Positions 15,940 to 25,435 of a stretch of 64,000 nucleotides of DNA are shown here, piece after piece (position 1 is the first letter of the stretch; each line of letters begins with the position of its first letter). Below the pieces are notes generated by a model. That model was given only the letters and a program-made list of their open reading frames with translations, did no database searches and was not told the origin of the DNA. The DNA comes from JBKBUF01 sp046290815 (lineage in GTDB: Bacteria > Bacteroidota > Bacteroidia > Cytophagales > Cytophagaceae), in contig JBKBUF010000010.1 of assembly GCA_046290815.1 (NCBI GenBank), positions 1 to 64,000 of the forward strand, given 5' to 3'. The position numbers and the translations under genes were made by a program.

Positions 15940-16075
15940 AACTGTAGTTTTTATTACACAAATGAAAGACATAAATGTGAAGACAGTTTGGGTGGAATGT
16001 GTAGGGATTCTGTAGTTGTTCAAGATAATTAAACAAACTGTCCTAACAGGAGTTTTTTGGGTAAAACAGATACAA

Positions 16076-17014
16076 ATGAAAGAAAATAGCTTCTCAATTA
16101 AGCATTTACCTTCCTTGCTGAAGGAAACTTTTATAGAATGGATGGATGATGATCCTTTTGATCAGAGTGCTATTGTGGCCTTTTATTCTATCTTTTCACT
16201 TCCTGCATTACTTATTATAATTGTTACTGTAGCAGGACTTGCATTTGGTGAACATGCAGTAGAAGGAACCATCTCAAAAGAGGTTGGAAGTGTAATGGGG
16301 GAAGATGCTGGAAAAGAAATTGAAACAATGCTGGCTAATGCTTATCAAAGTGATCGTTCGCTTGTAATGACTATTATAGGAATCGCTACACTTCTGTTTG
16401 GAGCTACCAGTGTACTGGTTGCCCTAAAGAGGTCTTTGAACAGAATGTGGGAAGTAGAGGAGGATACAGAAAAGGTCGGATTTAGAAAGGTAGTTCTTGA
16501 TAGAACCATGTCTTTCGGGATAATTCTGGTAGTAGGATTTCTTTTGCTGATTTCTTTGGTTTTGACAAGCGCTTTGTCTGTACTTTCTGATTGGATACAG
16601 CAACAACTTCCGGATTTTTTACTCTACGTATTCTATTTTCTTAATTTTTTAATTACGCTCGGTTTAGTCACGGTGATGTTTGCTTTACTGTTTAAATTTC
16701 TTCCGGATGTTAAAATCCAATGGAGAAGTGTATGGGTAGGTGGCGTAGTAACCGCTTTATTATTTGTGATAGGAAAGTTTGCTATGGGAATTTATTTTAG
16801 CAAGGCCGAGCCCGGATCTACGTACGGCGCTGCAGGTTCCATAATTTTGATTCTGCTATGGGTTTCATATTCCTGCATGATTATGTTTTTCGGTGCAGAG
16901 TTTACTCAGGTGTACGCACGTAGATATGCGCACACCATTCAGCCTTCAGAACTGGCAAGGAGAAGCTACGATTATCATGAAGATAAACGTAAGGGTATAA
17001 AACCTGGAGAATAA
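16076..17014 (+). CDS. YihY/BrkB (UPF0761) family inner-membrane protein
   Basis: About 312 residues from the ATG at 16076; a TTG start at 16016 is possible but less likely. After an N-terminal FIEWMDDDPFDQSAIVAFYSIFSLPA come six hydrophobic segments. The family pattern is clear: VALKRSLNRMWEV, KFLPDVKIQWRSVWVGG and STYGAAGSIILILLWVSYSCMIMFFGAEFTQVYA. BrkB-like proteins are often misnamed ribonuclease BN; their function is not settled. The stop codon touches the stop of the next, convergent gene. Confidence 0.92.
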   Translation: MKENSFSIKHLPSLLKETFIEWMDDDPFDQSAIVAFYSIFSLPALLIIIVTVAGLAFGEHAVEGTISKEVGSVMGEDAGKEIETMLANAYQSDRSLVMTIIGIATLLFGATSVLVALKRSLNRMWEVEEDTEKVGFRKVVLDRTMSFGIILVVGFLLLISLVLTSALSVLSDWIQQQLPDFLLYVFYFLNFLITLGLVTVMFALLFKFLPDVKIQWRSVWVGGVVTALLFVIGKFAMGIYFSKAEPGSTYGAAGSIILILLWVSYSCMIMFFGAEFTQVYARRYAHTIQPSELARRSYDYHEDKRKGIKPGE

Positions 17015-17395
17015 TTATTGGACAGCCATTATGGTGTCGGTGCCTGAATCAAAATCTTCAGAAAACCGCGGCTCCCAATAGGGTTCTCCTCTCATAAACA
17101 TTTTGGAGTTTATCTCTTTTGCTTTGAGTTTTTTAGATTTTCTTTTTACTTTCGGTTTTACTTTTTCTTTAGTCCTTTCTGAGCTGTCTCTTATGATAGC
17201 TTCCGTTTCACTTAATAGCAATTGTTCTTCTTCTGTTATTTTTGTTACCGTGTAGTCAGGGTAATGTTCAGCTTCTATAGAGTTATTGTTCTCTGTTTCA
17301 TAGGTTTCTTCGTTGCCTGTTGCGGCTACAATTCCATACATAATCATGCCACAAGAGGCCACGGCTAATATTGTGATTTTTGCATTCAGTCTCAT
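17015..17395 (-). CDS. Small exported or membrane-anchored hypothetical protein
   Basis: The 126 residues start with a hydrophobic segment (about 6-26, ILAVASCGMIMYGIVAAT), either a signal peptide or an anchor. The rest is highly charged, with a basic stretch KEKVKPKVKRKSKKLKAK (about 77-94) and an acidic end. I do not recognise it. It lies 11 bp after the DUF2306 gene on the same strand, so the two may be co-transcribed, and it meets the BrkB gene stop to stop with no intervening base. Confidence 0.55.
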   Translation of the reverse strand: MRLNAKITILAVASCGMIMYGIVAATGNEETYETENNNSIEAEHYPDYTVTKITEEEQLLLSETEAIIRDSSERTKEKVKPKVKRKSKKLKAKEINSKMFMRGEPYWEPRFSEDFDSGTDTIMAVQ

Positions 17396-17406
17396 AATGT
17401 TTCTTT

Positions 17407-18060
17407 TTAAGTGGTTATTAATATTGATTTCTTTTTGTTGTATTCAATGATTACTTCTGCAGCCAGTAAATGAATTGTCATACTCATCCACTGAGAAAGG
17501 GTGTATACTTCTGTATAAGGGATATTACAAATAAGCAATAGCAGATGTAATATTCTGAAAGAAAGGACAGCGCTGGCCATAGAATAAGACCTGATCATAT
17601 GTTCCCTATGGCCTTTCATATCTCCGTTTTTTACATCCAGGACAGCCTTGTAAGTGAAGTAAAATAGAAATAGCCCCTGAATCAGAAAGCCTGTTTTACT
17701 TATAATACCTCCTTTGGCAAAGAATGACATATACACTCCCGTAGGGCAAACAAGTGCTAAAGTCGCCCAGGCATAGAATTTACCTGCAGTGCGGTGTAAT
17801 TGCCAACCTTTTTTTAAGAGAGGGGCAAGAAAAGCTATTAATGGACTTAGAAGACATACAATCCCTGAGGGGATATGCAGGTAAAAACTGGCTTTCCAGA
17901 GTGGATCTTTCAGTTCATTAAGTTTCTCCGGTAAAATGCCATAGTCGCTTCCATTGAAGAAATAAAGGATGGAATTATAGCTTAATAATAAAGAAAGAAA
18001 GATAACAGGTGTCCAGAAAATAATTGGACCGGTATATTTTTTTATTAAAACTGTGCTCAT
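17407..18060 (-). CDS. DUF2306 family membrane protein
   Basis: The 217-residue protein has six or seven hydrophobic segments. The pattern FYLHIPSGIVCLLSPLI, WQLHRTAGKFYAWATL and GHREHMIRSYSMASAV, with paired His/Arg residues in membrane loops, is typical of the DUF2306 family, whose conserved histidines suggest haem or metal binding. No activity is established. A TACTTTTG -7-like element (18077-18084 on the minus strand) lies just upstream. Confidence 0.8.
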   Translation of the reverse strand: MSTVLIKKYTGPIIFWTPVIFLSLLLSYNSILYFFNGSDYGILPEKLNELKDPLWKASFYLHIPSGIVCLLSPLIAFLAPLLKKGWQLHRTAGKFYAWATLALVCPTGVYMSFFAKGGIISKTGFLIQGLFLFYFTYKAVLDVKNGDMKGHREHMIRSYSMASAVLSFRILHLLLLICNIPYTEVYTLSQWMSMTIHLLAAEVIIEYNKKKSILITT

Positions 18061-18076
18061 ATACTTGTCTTTTTAT

Positions 18077-18084
18077 CAAAAGTA
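18077..18084 (-). promoter_or_regulatory. Candidate -7 element TACTTTTG
   Basis: On the minus strand TACTTTTG fits TAnnTTTG and lies 17 bp before the ATG of the DUF2306 gene. A T-rich TTTT stands about 18 bp further upstream in place of the -33 TTTG. Confidence 0.4.
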
Positions 18085-18187
18085 GAAGTATATGATTCTT
18101 TTAAAAGCTGAACTTAGTGAACTGTTTGTTTGATTTAGTGAAAAGGGGCGTCTGGCTGGTGAAGCAAATTGATGTCAGATTTAATAA

Positions 18188-18649
18188 TTACAGATTTTTT
18201 ATATCCCACTCATCTTCTATGTCATTGGTTTTGTCAAACGACCTTACCCAATCGAGGAATAAAATCCTGAATTCTTCTATCTCTCTCCTTAAAAGTTCGA
18301 TGTATTTAGGATTGCAGAGTTCTTCAACTTTAAGCAGGGAAGTCTGAGCCTGAAGTTCTCTGGCTGCGAGTTTTATTAAAGTGGCATTGTCGAATCGAAT
18401 GCTATAAATATCTCCACCTTCCGCTCCTGCTATTTTAGCCGGGATGATTACAGCATTGCTCATCATTTGTTCTTTTAGCATAAAGATATCGTCATCGGTC
18501 TCTATGATTTCTGTAATACTTTGTACTATTTTTACCAGTTCTTCTGCTTTTTTAAATACGGGCAGGTCAGAATGATCTCTTTCATTGAAATCATCGTCAT
18601 CATCGTCAAAGTCGTCAAAATCATCAAAGTCGTCTGAAAATGGTACCAT
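18188..18649 (-). CDS. Acidic cytoplasmic protein resembling four-helix-bundle (IVP-like) proteins
   Basis: The 153-residue protein opens with an almost purely acidic tract made of Asp-Phe-Asp repeats (about residues 6-22). The rest is helical: PVFKKAEELVKIVQSI, DIFMLKEQMMSNAVIIPAKIAGAEGG and LAARELQAQTSLLKV follow the helix layout and the AxxIPxxIAEG-like motif of four-helix-bundle proteins related to 23S rRNA intervening-sequence proteins, although divergent. It is the last gene of a tight operon, 2 bp after the barrel gene, with a CHU_C-domain secreted protein first. No signal peptide is seen. Function unknown. Confidence 0.65.
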   Translation of the reverse strand: MVPFSDDFDDFDDFDDDDDDFNERDHSDLPVFKKAEELVKIVQSITEIIETDDDIFMLKEQMMSNAVIIPAKIAGAEGGDIYSIRFDNATLIKLAARELQAQTSLLKVEELCNPKYIELLRREIEEFRILFLDWVRSFDKTNDIEDEWDIKNL

Positions 18650-18651
18650 GA

Positions 18652-19452
18652 TTAGTTTTTAGTTTCTTTTTTTCTTTTCCTGCTGAATGAAAAAATATGG
18701 CCTTCTAAAGTAAAAAATATTCCTGAACTATCATAACTGCTGGTTGCAAGAAAGCTGTTTCCTTCCGAAGTCATATCTCCCCCAAAGTTTAAACCATAAA
18801 AGTCATGCAAATATCTTATTGAAATAGCAATGTTTTCATGAAGTCTTGCTCTGACTCCGAAAAGTATAGCATAATCTATGACATCCTGAGATGTATCTCC
18901 TCCGGTTTTTGAATAAGAGGAGTTTCTGACTGTCTGTTGCTGTGTGGATTTATTGATTATCACATCTTCTACGTCGTATTCTGTTTTAGCTCTCAGTCTT
19001 ACGCCAAGATTTATTCCTGTGAATACACTTATAGTATTGCTAAACCTGCAACCTACAGTTAAGTTTTTGTCCAGAAAATTTAATTTTGTATGGCCTATGA
19101 CAAGTCTCTCCCTGAAATGTGTAGCAGTTTCAATGTTTGTCCGGATTCTGTAATTAAACCCTCTTTTGGCATAGCCTAGCATGTAATGGATATAAAACTG
19201 TTTCCCAATAGGTAAATAAATATGTCCGCCAATTCCCCATGCAGGTCTGAATCGCGTAGTTCCCGGTTCCAGAGTGCCACCATAGGCATTGCTTAAACCA
19301 CCAAGGCCGGTTAAGCCCACTTTCATTTTTTCCCTCTTAAGTTCTTTTCTTTGTGCTTTTATTAAGCTGTCCGATTTTTGAGCATATGACGCAAAGCTGC
19401 AAATGAGCAGAAAGAATACAATTGTAAATATTTTAAATATATCTTTGAACAT
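18652..19452 (-). CDS. Outer-membrane beta-barrel protein
   Basis: The 266-residue protein has a signal peptide (about 1-24, ICSFASYAQ). The mature part is made of amphipathic beta-strands separated by polar loops (GIGGHIYLPIGKQFYIHYMLGYA, NLTVGCRFSNTISVFTGINLGVRLRAKTEY, ARLHENIAISIRYLHDFYGL), as in porin-like Bacteroidota barrels. The third base after the stop of the upstream CHU_C protein gene is its start region (3-bp gap), so the two are certainly co-transcribed. It may be the outer-membrane partner that holds or exports that protein, an inference similar to PorP/SprF partners of CHU_C proteins. Confidence 0.8.
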   Translation of the reverse strand: MFKDIFKIFTIVFFLLICSFASYAQKSDSLIKAQRKELKREKMKVGLTGLGGLSNAYGGTLEPGTTRFRPAWGIGGHIYLPIGKQFYIHYMLGYAKRGFNYRIRTNIETATHFRERLVIGHTKLNFLDKNLTVGCRFSNTISVFTGINLGVRLRAKTEYDVEDVIINKSTQQQTVRNSSYSKTGGDTSQDVIDYAILFGVRARLHENIAISIRYLHDFYGLNFGGDMTSEGNSFLATSSYDSSGIFFTLEGHIFSFSRKRKKETKN

Positions 19453-19455
19453 CTC

Positions 19456-21348
19456 TTACTTGATTATATGCAGCCATCCTTTAAATTCCCGGTCTTTTGG
19501 TCCGTTGCTGAAATGAAAAAAATAAATTCCGTCCGCTACATCTTCACCTTTCCATTTGTTGTTGTATCCTTTACTTTTAAATATCTCTTGTCCCCACCGA
19601 TTGTATATTGATACATTCCAGAAGCCGGGTTTTATACCAACAATTCTGAATTCATCATTTTTCTGGTCTTCATTTTTAGTCAAAAGATTGGGAATAAAGA
19701 AAGGGCCGACTTCAATAGTTTTGGTAATGGTATCAGTACAGGTATGTCCCTGTACTTTACTGATAAGAGTTACATTATAAAAAACAGGTGAAAAACTTAT
19801 ATTCTCCGGATAGCTGTTTAGCGGGTCTTTTTCGGTTGAATGATTTCCGTCGCCAAAGGTCCAGAAGTATGCATCGGAATTTACAGATAGGTTTGTAAAG
19901 AATATATCATGCGGGAGATAATGATCGCTTGTGCTAAATTCAAAATCAGCTATCGGTAATTCCAACACTTTTACATGCACAGAATCAATAGCTCTGCAAC
20001 CGGTGTTTTTATCTATTACTTCATAATAAAACCAGGTATCTCCGGGAGGATTAGCCACAGGAGCAGGGCAAATAAGACAACTTAAGTATGGTGAGCTGTT
20101 CCATCTGATGCTGTCGTTTTGTTTGAAGTTTTTGTTTAATACCACTTCTTCTCCAGGACAAAATTTTTCTGAAGGTATTTTATAAGGGAAAAGCTCGTTT
20201 ATAACTACTTCAATGCTATCTATATCCGGTTTGCCGGGGCAAATATTAGGAAGAACGATTTTTACAGTTTCTCCGGCGTCTGCTATGTTATCGATTATGG
20301 CGTCAATAGTGATAAATGCAGTATCCTTTCCTGCGGGTATAGTTATATTGTCAGTAATTGTATGGTAGTCGATACCGTTTTCTGCTGTTCCCTTAATAAA
20401 GTACTTGATATTTTTAGCCTGACTTTTGTCGTTATTGCCTCTCTTAAATACAATATATGCTTTATTACATCCCTCCATTGCAGTTTGATATTGCGGATGT
20501 TGATAAACAACTTTGCTTATGACCGGCTCAGGAGTGGTAAAACTGCCTCGCTCAATAAATACACCTGCGTCACATTTCTGATCTTTAACGTCTGCAATGA
20601 TTAATTTCAGTCTGTAAGTCTCGCATGGAATTACTTTGGCTTTTGCAAACAGAGGTACAGTATAACCATCGTATTGCAAATCCATATTATAGAATGGCGT
20701 TGCTCCGGTACCGTTATTTACATAGAATTTTGAATTGTTATTGGGATTGATTGTATTAACATTCACCGGTGAAGGTATTCCGGTCTGCGGGTTGGAAATA
20801 ACTGCGAGATTTTGCGTGCCGGATATTCCCGGACCGCTAATGAAGAAACCGAATACATCGTGATAATCGGGATACTCAAGGTACTCTTCAGACCCAAACA
20901 CATATTTGAAAATTAATGAATCAGAATTTACTACCAGGTCAAATTCCACTTTACAAACATCGTATAGCGCTTTTTCAGTTGTAAGTAATGGTAGTAAGTC
21001 CGGATCGGTTACTTCGTTAGAGCTATTTTCTTGTGACTTGCATGAGTTATCATTAGGGCCAACCGCAAAATTTGCAGCCCCGGTGGTTAATATTAATCCT
21101 TCCTGTAAACCTATAACTCCGATTTCATCATTGAAATATCCATAGGGCAAGTTGGATGATCCGGTCGGACAATCAAATGTGACATTAGTAATGGTAACTC
21201 CTTTACCTGCAAGCTGCCTAACCAGCTGTTCCATCGTATAACTTCGGTCATCCACTGATATCTGTGCAATTGACTTTGTATAGGATGATAATATGATAAA
21301 AATTAATATGGGATAAAAAAATAATCTCAAGGCTGTTGTTTTTGACAA
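19456..21348 (-). CDS. Large secreted protein: choice-of-anchor-L, Calx-beta-like, PKD and CHU_C sorting domain
   Basis: The 630-residue protein has a signal peptide (about 1-28, TKSIAQ). Residues about 30-270 are a choice-of-anchor-L domain (GLILTTGAANFAVGP, FVFGSEEYLEYPDYHDVFGFFISGPG). A Calx-beta-like strand region follows (about 280-385, GIDYHTITDNITIPAGKD), then an Ig-like region with four Cys (about 390-470) and a PKD domain (about 472-553, AYFWTFGDGNHSTEKDP). The end (about 555-630, FIPNLLTKNEDQKNDEF, IYNRWGQEIFKSKGY, GIYFFHF) is the CHU_C/gliding-associated C-terminal domain, a T9SS type B signal. It should be surface-exposed. First gene of a three-gene operon with a barrel and an acidic cytoplasmic protein. 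Confidence 0.9.
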   Translation of the reverse strand: MSKTTALRLFFYPILIFIILSSYTKSIAQISVDDRSYTMEQLVRQLAGKGVTITNVTFDCPTGSSNLPYGYFNDEIGVIGLQEGLILTTGAANFAVGPNDNSCKSQENSSNEVTDPDLLPLLTTEKALYDVCKVEFDLVVNSDSLIFKYVFGSEEYLEYPDYHDVFGFFISGPGISGTQNLAVISNPQTGIPSPVNVNTINPNNNSKFYVNNGTGATPFYNMDLQYDGYTVPLFAKAKVIPCETYRLKLIIADVKDQKCDAGVFIERGSFTTPEPVISKVVYQHPQYQTAMEGCNKAYIVFKRGNNDKSQAKNIKYFIKGTAENGIDYHTITDNITIPAGKDTAFITIDAIIDNIADAGETVKIVLPNICPGKPDIDSIEVVINELFPYKIPSEKFCPGEEVVLNKNFKQNDSIRWNSSPYLSCLICPAPVANPPGDTWFYYEVIDKNTGCRAIDSVHVKVLELPIADFEFSTSDHYLPHDIFFTNLSVNSDAYFWTFGDGNHSTEKDPLNSYPENISFSPVFYNVTLISKVQGHTCTDTITKTIEVGPFFIPNLLTKNEDQKNDEFRIVGIKPGFWNVSIYNRWGQEIFKSKGYNNKWKGEDVADGIYFFHFSNGPKDREFKGWLHIIK

Positions 21349-21464
21349 GGATGTAAATATAACAATTATTGTTTTCTTATCAGAATAAAAACGAAGATGC
21401 CTGATGACTAATTGTTTAAATTGATTAGCTTTTTATTATTATTAAAATGTTGTGGATCAGTAAT

Positions 21465-23102
21465 TTATTTGCTCTGGATTTTAATCCACCGATAGCCGTA
21501 CCTGTTTAATTTCAAATTTCCGGTGTCTTTTGGTCTTTCATATTCTGAATCTGTAAATATATCCGCCATTGAAGCATTTTTTATTTGCAGATCTAATTTT
21601 AAGTTAATCTCTCTCACTGATAAGTTGTAAACCACTAAAAGTTGATAAAAGTCACTTTTATAAATTATTCCTGCCACCTCATCTTTGTTGCTCTTTACGG
21701 TGTCCCATTCACCTGTCCCTATTATGGGAGTTTGTTTTCTTATTCCTATTAATTTTATCATCCAGTTAAGCAAAGAATCTTCATCACGGATTTGAGTGTC
21801 TACATTCAGTTTTTTGTAGTCATATTGTCCCTTTTCAATGACCGGCCGATATAGTTTTGATTTGGGAGCATTGGAAAAGCCCGCATTCTTTTCTGATGTC
21901 CATTGCATAACTGTTCTCACGCTTTGTCTTCCTTCCAGGTTCAGATCATCTCCCATGCCAATTTCTTCTCCATAGTTGATGACCGGTATACCAGGTAGCC
22001 CAAAAATAATAGCATAGATTAATTTTATTTTTGAAGGATTATTATTCAACATGGGAGGAAGTCTTCTTCTGATACCATGTCCGAAAATTCGCATGTGATC
22101 CTCCGGAGCAAATGCTTTGAAAACTTCTTGTCTTTCTTTTTCTGTTAGTAACTCAAGATTAAGTTCATCATGATGTCTTACAAAATTTACCCAATGTGAT
22201 AAATGAATTTCTTTCAATTGATCCAGTCCTTTTTTTATGAATTTACCTTTATGCTCAGCAAGAGCAAGCATGGTGTATTTGTTAGATAGAAAATTAAAAA
22301 GCATATGGATTCTGTGCTTATTTCTTTCTTTATCTGCAAAATACTTTTTTTGTTCTTCCGGACTAACACATGCTTCACCTAGGAGGACTGCTTCGGGGTT
22401 TACTTCTTCAATCAATTCTCTCATTTCGTCAAAAAGTTCATGGAGATTTCCAAAGTCAATGTGCTCCACATCTACCGGATCGGTTATTATATGGGCTGCA
22501 TCTACTCTGAAGCCTGAAACTCCAAGTTTTAACCAGAACTTCATTGTTTTGATTATCTCATTTCTTACTTCCTTATTTGAGATATTTAAATCTGCCTGTT
22601 CCTTAAAAAATCTGTGGAGATAGTAAGAGTCAGTTTCCTTTGTATATTCCCAAATACTGTCTTCTATCCCCTCAAACATTATTTTTTCCTTATTGCGTTT
22701 TGGTTTATCTGTCCAGACATAGTAGTCCCTGTATTTAGATTTTTTATCTGATTTTGCCATTTTGAACCATGGGTGTTCTATCGAGGTATGATTGACCACA
22801 AGATCCATAATTACACGTATTCCTTTTTCTTTAGCTTGCTCTATAAACTCAACAAAATCTCCCAAAGTGCCGAGGGCAGGGTCCACATTGTAATAGTCAC
22901 ATACATCATAGCCGTCATCTATTTTAGGGGAAGGATGAAAAGGAAGTATCCAGATACAGGTAATGCCAAGGTAGGAGAGGTAACCAAGTTTTTCTGTCAG
23001 TCCTTTAAAATCTCCGATTCCTTTGGATTCTGAATCTTTGAAGGTTTTAATATCAAGGGAATACAATACTGCATTTTTGTACCAACCGTATTTCATAAGC
23101 AT
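21465..23102 (-). CDS. GH13 alpha-glucan enzyme, trehalose-synthase-like
   Basis: The 545-residue enzyme has the GH13 TIM barrel with region I DLVVNHTS, nucleophile Asp201 in GFRVDAAH, acid/base Glu243 in LLGEACVS and the third carboxylate Asp312 in RHHDELNLE. The stretch GIRRRLPPMLNN, IPVINYGEEIGMGDDLNLEGR, SVRTVMQWTSEKNAGFSNA matches maltose alpha-D-glucosyltransferases (TreS), which interconvert maltose and trehalose; the length is also right. A short C-terminal beta domain ends the chain. No signal peptide, so it works in the cytoplasm. An oligo-1,6-glucosidase type activity remains possible. It lies 66 bp after the GH3 gene on the same strand. Confidence 0.85.
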   Translation of the reverse strand: MLMKYGWYKNAVLYSLDIKTFKDSESKGIGDFKGLTEKLGYLSYLGITCIWILPFHPSPKIDDGYDVCDYYNVDPALGTLGDFVEFIEQAKEKGIRVIMDLVVNHTSIEHPWFKMAKSDKKSKYRDYYVWTDKPKRNKEKIMFEGIEDSIWEYTKETDSYYLHRFFKEQADLNISNKEVRNEIIKTMKFWLKLGVSGFRVDAAHIITDPVDVEHIDFGNLHELFDEMRELIEEVNPEAVLLGEACVSPEEQKKYFADKERNKHRIHMLFNFLSNKYTMLALAEHKGKFIKKGLDQLKEIHLSHWVNFVRHHDELNLELLTEKERQEVFKAFAPEDHMRIFGHGIRRRLPPMLNNNPSKIKLIYAIIFGLPGIPVINYGEEIGMGDDLNLEGRQSVRTVMQWTSEKNAGFSNAPKSKLYRPVIEKGQYDYKKLNVDTQIRDEDSLLNWMIKLIGIRKQTPIIGTGEWDTVKSNKDEVAGIIYKSDFYQLLVVYNLSVREINLKLDLQIKNASMADIFTDSEYERPKDTGNLKLNRYGYRWIKIQSK

Positions 23103-23168
23103 TTAAATGAAGAATCAGGTCTTTTGACAACCTGATATTTCATTTAATGTTTGCAGCTAACAAAACGC

Positions 23169-25421
23169 CTATTTAAGAGTTAAATAGAATTTTTTTCTTG
23201 ATGGGCCTGCTATAATTTCAAAGTAGCCGGGCTCAATCATGTTAGACCCATATTTATCCGGAAAGCTAAGGTCTTTTTCAGGATTAATGGTCAATATATA
23301 AGTTTTGGATTCTCCGGGTTTCAATTCCTGTTTTTCAAAATGAATAAGTTCTTTTATCGGTCTGGTTATAGATGCATACTCATCGGAATAAAACCACAAT
23401 ACAGATTCCTTGCCTGACATGTTACCGGTGTTGGTTACTGTAACTTCTGCAGTGAGTTTGCCGGATGTAGAAATTATTGTATCGCTCAGTCTGATTTCAG
23501 AATACTCAAATGTTGTATAACTTAATCCATGTCCAAATTCTGCAATGGCATGTCTTTTTAAGTCTCCTTCCACCGGACGAAGTATGGAGTACTCGCTTCT
23601 TTTGTAATTGTATGGAATGATATGGCCTTGTTTGTATGGATAGGAAAATGACATTTTGCCGGAAGGATTGCGCTTTCCGGAAATGATTTCGGATATAGCT
23701 ATCCCACCTTCTTTTCCGGGGAGTCCTGCAAATATTACGGCCTTACAATCATCGAAGACTTCACTTATGATTCTTGGCCTTCCTTCTATTAAAATCAAAA
23801 CTACCGGTTTTCCTGTTGATATTGCTTTTTTAATCCAGGATATCTGGTCACGAGATAAATGCAGGTCGTTAATGCTTCCATCAGTTTCAGCGTAGGCTGT
23901 TTCTTCTCCCGCAGCAAATACTATCATGTCTGCATCAAGGGCCATTTTATCAAGTTCATTGATGTTGGCAGCAAGCTTTAACGTTTGATTAAAGTCTCTT
24001 TTCATAGCATCGTATAATGTCAACATATCGTCGGGGAACCATTCATCGCTCTGTGGAGCAAAACGATATGTCCATCCTCCGCATAGTGGCACTTTCCTGT
24101 TGGCGTTAGGCCCGGTTAATAATATATTTTTTCCCTTAGGTAGGGGCAGAATGTTTTCATTTTTTATCAGCACAATGCTTTCTACTGCTGCTTCAAAAGC
24201 CTTTTGTTTGTTTTCAATTAAATTAAATTTGCTCAAGGCTTCTTTTGAAGGATAAGGGTTATTAAAAAGGCCAAGCTTAAATTTTAATTTTAATATTCTG
24301 CGAACAGATTGGTTTATTCGTTCTTCAGATATTTTTCCTTCATTTACCAATTCCTTTACATACCTGCAGAAGTCTGTGGTTAATGGAGTCATTGACATGT
24401 CTATTCCAGCTTTGATAGCCATTAAGGTTGCCTCCTTTTCATTTTCCGCAACATAATGCATTTTCTGAAGAGCAATGATATCCATCCAGTCAGTGACAGC
24501 TACACCGGTAAACTTTAATTCTTCCCTTAATAGTTTGGTTAAAATTTCATGGGAAGCATGAACCGGTATTCCATTGACTTCGCCACTATTTATCATTATT
24601 GTTTCTACTCCTGCATCTATAGCAGCTTTAAAAGGTGGCAGGAAAAATTCCCTTAACGTTTGCTCAGGTATTTCAGCAGGTGACCTGTCCCAGCCGGATT
24701 TTGGGTCTGAATAGCCTAAGAAATGTTTTGCACATGCCGCAGCTTTGTAGATTGATTGGTTGTTTTGAATGGCATTGATGTAAGCCACGCCCATTTTCGA
24801 TGCCAGCAATGGATCCTCACCATAAGTTTCATAATATCTTCCCCAGAATTTGTTTCTACCTAAGTCCATGACCGGTGCAAAAATCCAATTGTGCTGCAGT
24901 TCTGAAGTTTCATATAATGTAACCATACCGGTATTATAGGCATGAATGGTGTCGAAGGTGGATGCAATATTAATGTTGTGTGGAAATATGGTTCCTTCCA
25001 GTATATAGCTGCTACCATGTACATGGTCAATCCCATATAGAATCGGAATTTTTAATCTGGAATATTTCAGATTTATTTTCATAAGCTGGTCCATGTAAGT
25101 GTGCCATGATTTTGCAGGAACGCCTCGGCCATTTAAGAAAGATCCGATATGATATTTTGTAATGTAGTTTATCAGTTTGTTAGTATCCAGATCAAAGGCG
25201 GTAACTTTGCTGTAGTTTTCCTCCAGCGAATCAGTCATTATTTTTGTGATGTTAATCTGCGTCATTTGTCCTATCTTTTCTTCAAGGGTCATGAGCGATA
25301 GTAGCGAATCTACCTTGAAATCCAGAGTGGAGCTTGACTTTTTCTGACAACTGAATAACAGTGTGAAAAGTGATATGGTTATTGTAAATCTGAAATATTT
25401 CATATTGGGAGAAAAATTCAT
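23169..25421 (-). CDS. GH3 beta-glucosidase lipoprotein
   Basis: The 750-residue protein carries a lipoprotein signal with lipobox LLFSC (starting from either ATG, 25421 or 25403). The GH3 N-terminal barrel shows TLEEKIGQMTQ, the substrate-binding KHFLGYSDP and nucleophile Asp311 in GVAVTDWMDI. The (alpha/beta)6 C-domain and a fibronectin III-like domain follow (about 640-750, AEVTVTNTGNMSGKESVLWF). The layout matches BglX-like beta-glucosidases and exo-glucanases. Anchored in the periplasm or outer membrane, it would release glucose from short beta-glucans, which fits the GH9 cellulase and the sodium-solute symporter nearby. It follows the macroglobulin gene by 14 bp. Confidence 0.93.
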   Translation of the reverse strand: MNFSPNMKYFRFTITISLFTLLFSCQKKSSSTLDFKVDSLLSLMTLEEKIGQMTQINITKIMTDSLEENYSKVTAFDLDTNKLINYITKYHIGSFLNGRGVPAKSWHTYMDQLMKINLKYSRLKIPILYGIDHVHGSSYILEGTIFPHNINIASTFDTIHAYNTGMVTLYETSELQHNWIFAPVMDLGRNKFWGRYYETYGEDPLLASKMGVAYINAIQNNQSIYKAAACAKHFLGYSDPKSGWDRSPAEIPEQTLREFFLPPFKAAIDAGVETIMINSGEVNGIPVHASHEILTKLLREELKFTGVAVTDWMDIIALQKMHYVAENEKEATLMAIKAGIDMSMTPLTTDFCRYVKELVNEGKISEERINQSVRRILKLKFKLGLFNNPYPSKEALSKFNLIENKQKAFEAAVESIVLIKNENILPLPKGKNILLTGPNANRKVPLCGGWTYRFAPQSDEWFPDDMLTLYDAMKRDFNQTLKLAANINELDKMALDADMIVFAAGEETAYAETDGSINDLHLSRDQISWIKKAISTGKPVVLILIEGRPRIISEVFDDCKAVIFAGLPGKEGGIAISEIISGKRNPSGKMSFSYPYKQGHIIPYNYKRSEYSILRPVEGDLKRHAIAEFGHGLSYTTFEYSEIRLSDTIISTSGKLTAEVTVTNTGNMSGKESVLWFYSDEYASITRPIKELIHFEKQELKPGESKTYILTINPEKDLSFPDKYGSNMIEPGYFEIIAGPSRKKFYLTLK

Positions 25422-25435
25422 CGATAATTAGTTTT

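Noticed and set aside
21361..21373. Palindrome AACAATTATTGTT upstream of the CHU_C protein gene
   Set aside because: AT-rich palindromes of this length are expected by chance here; no other evidence for an operator.
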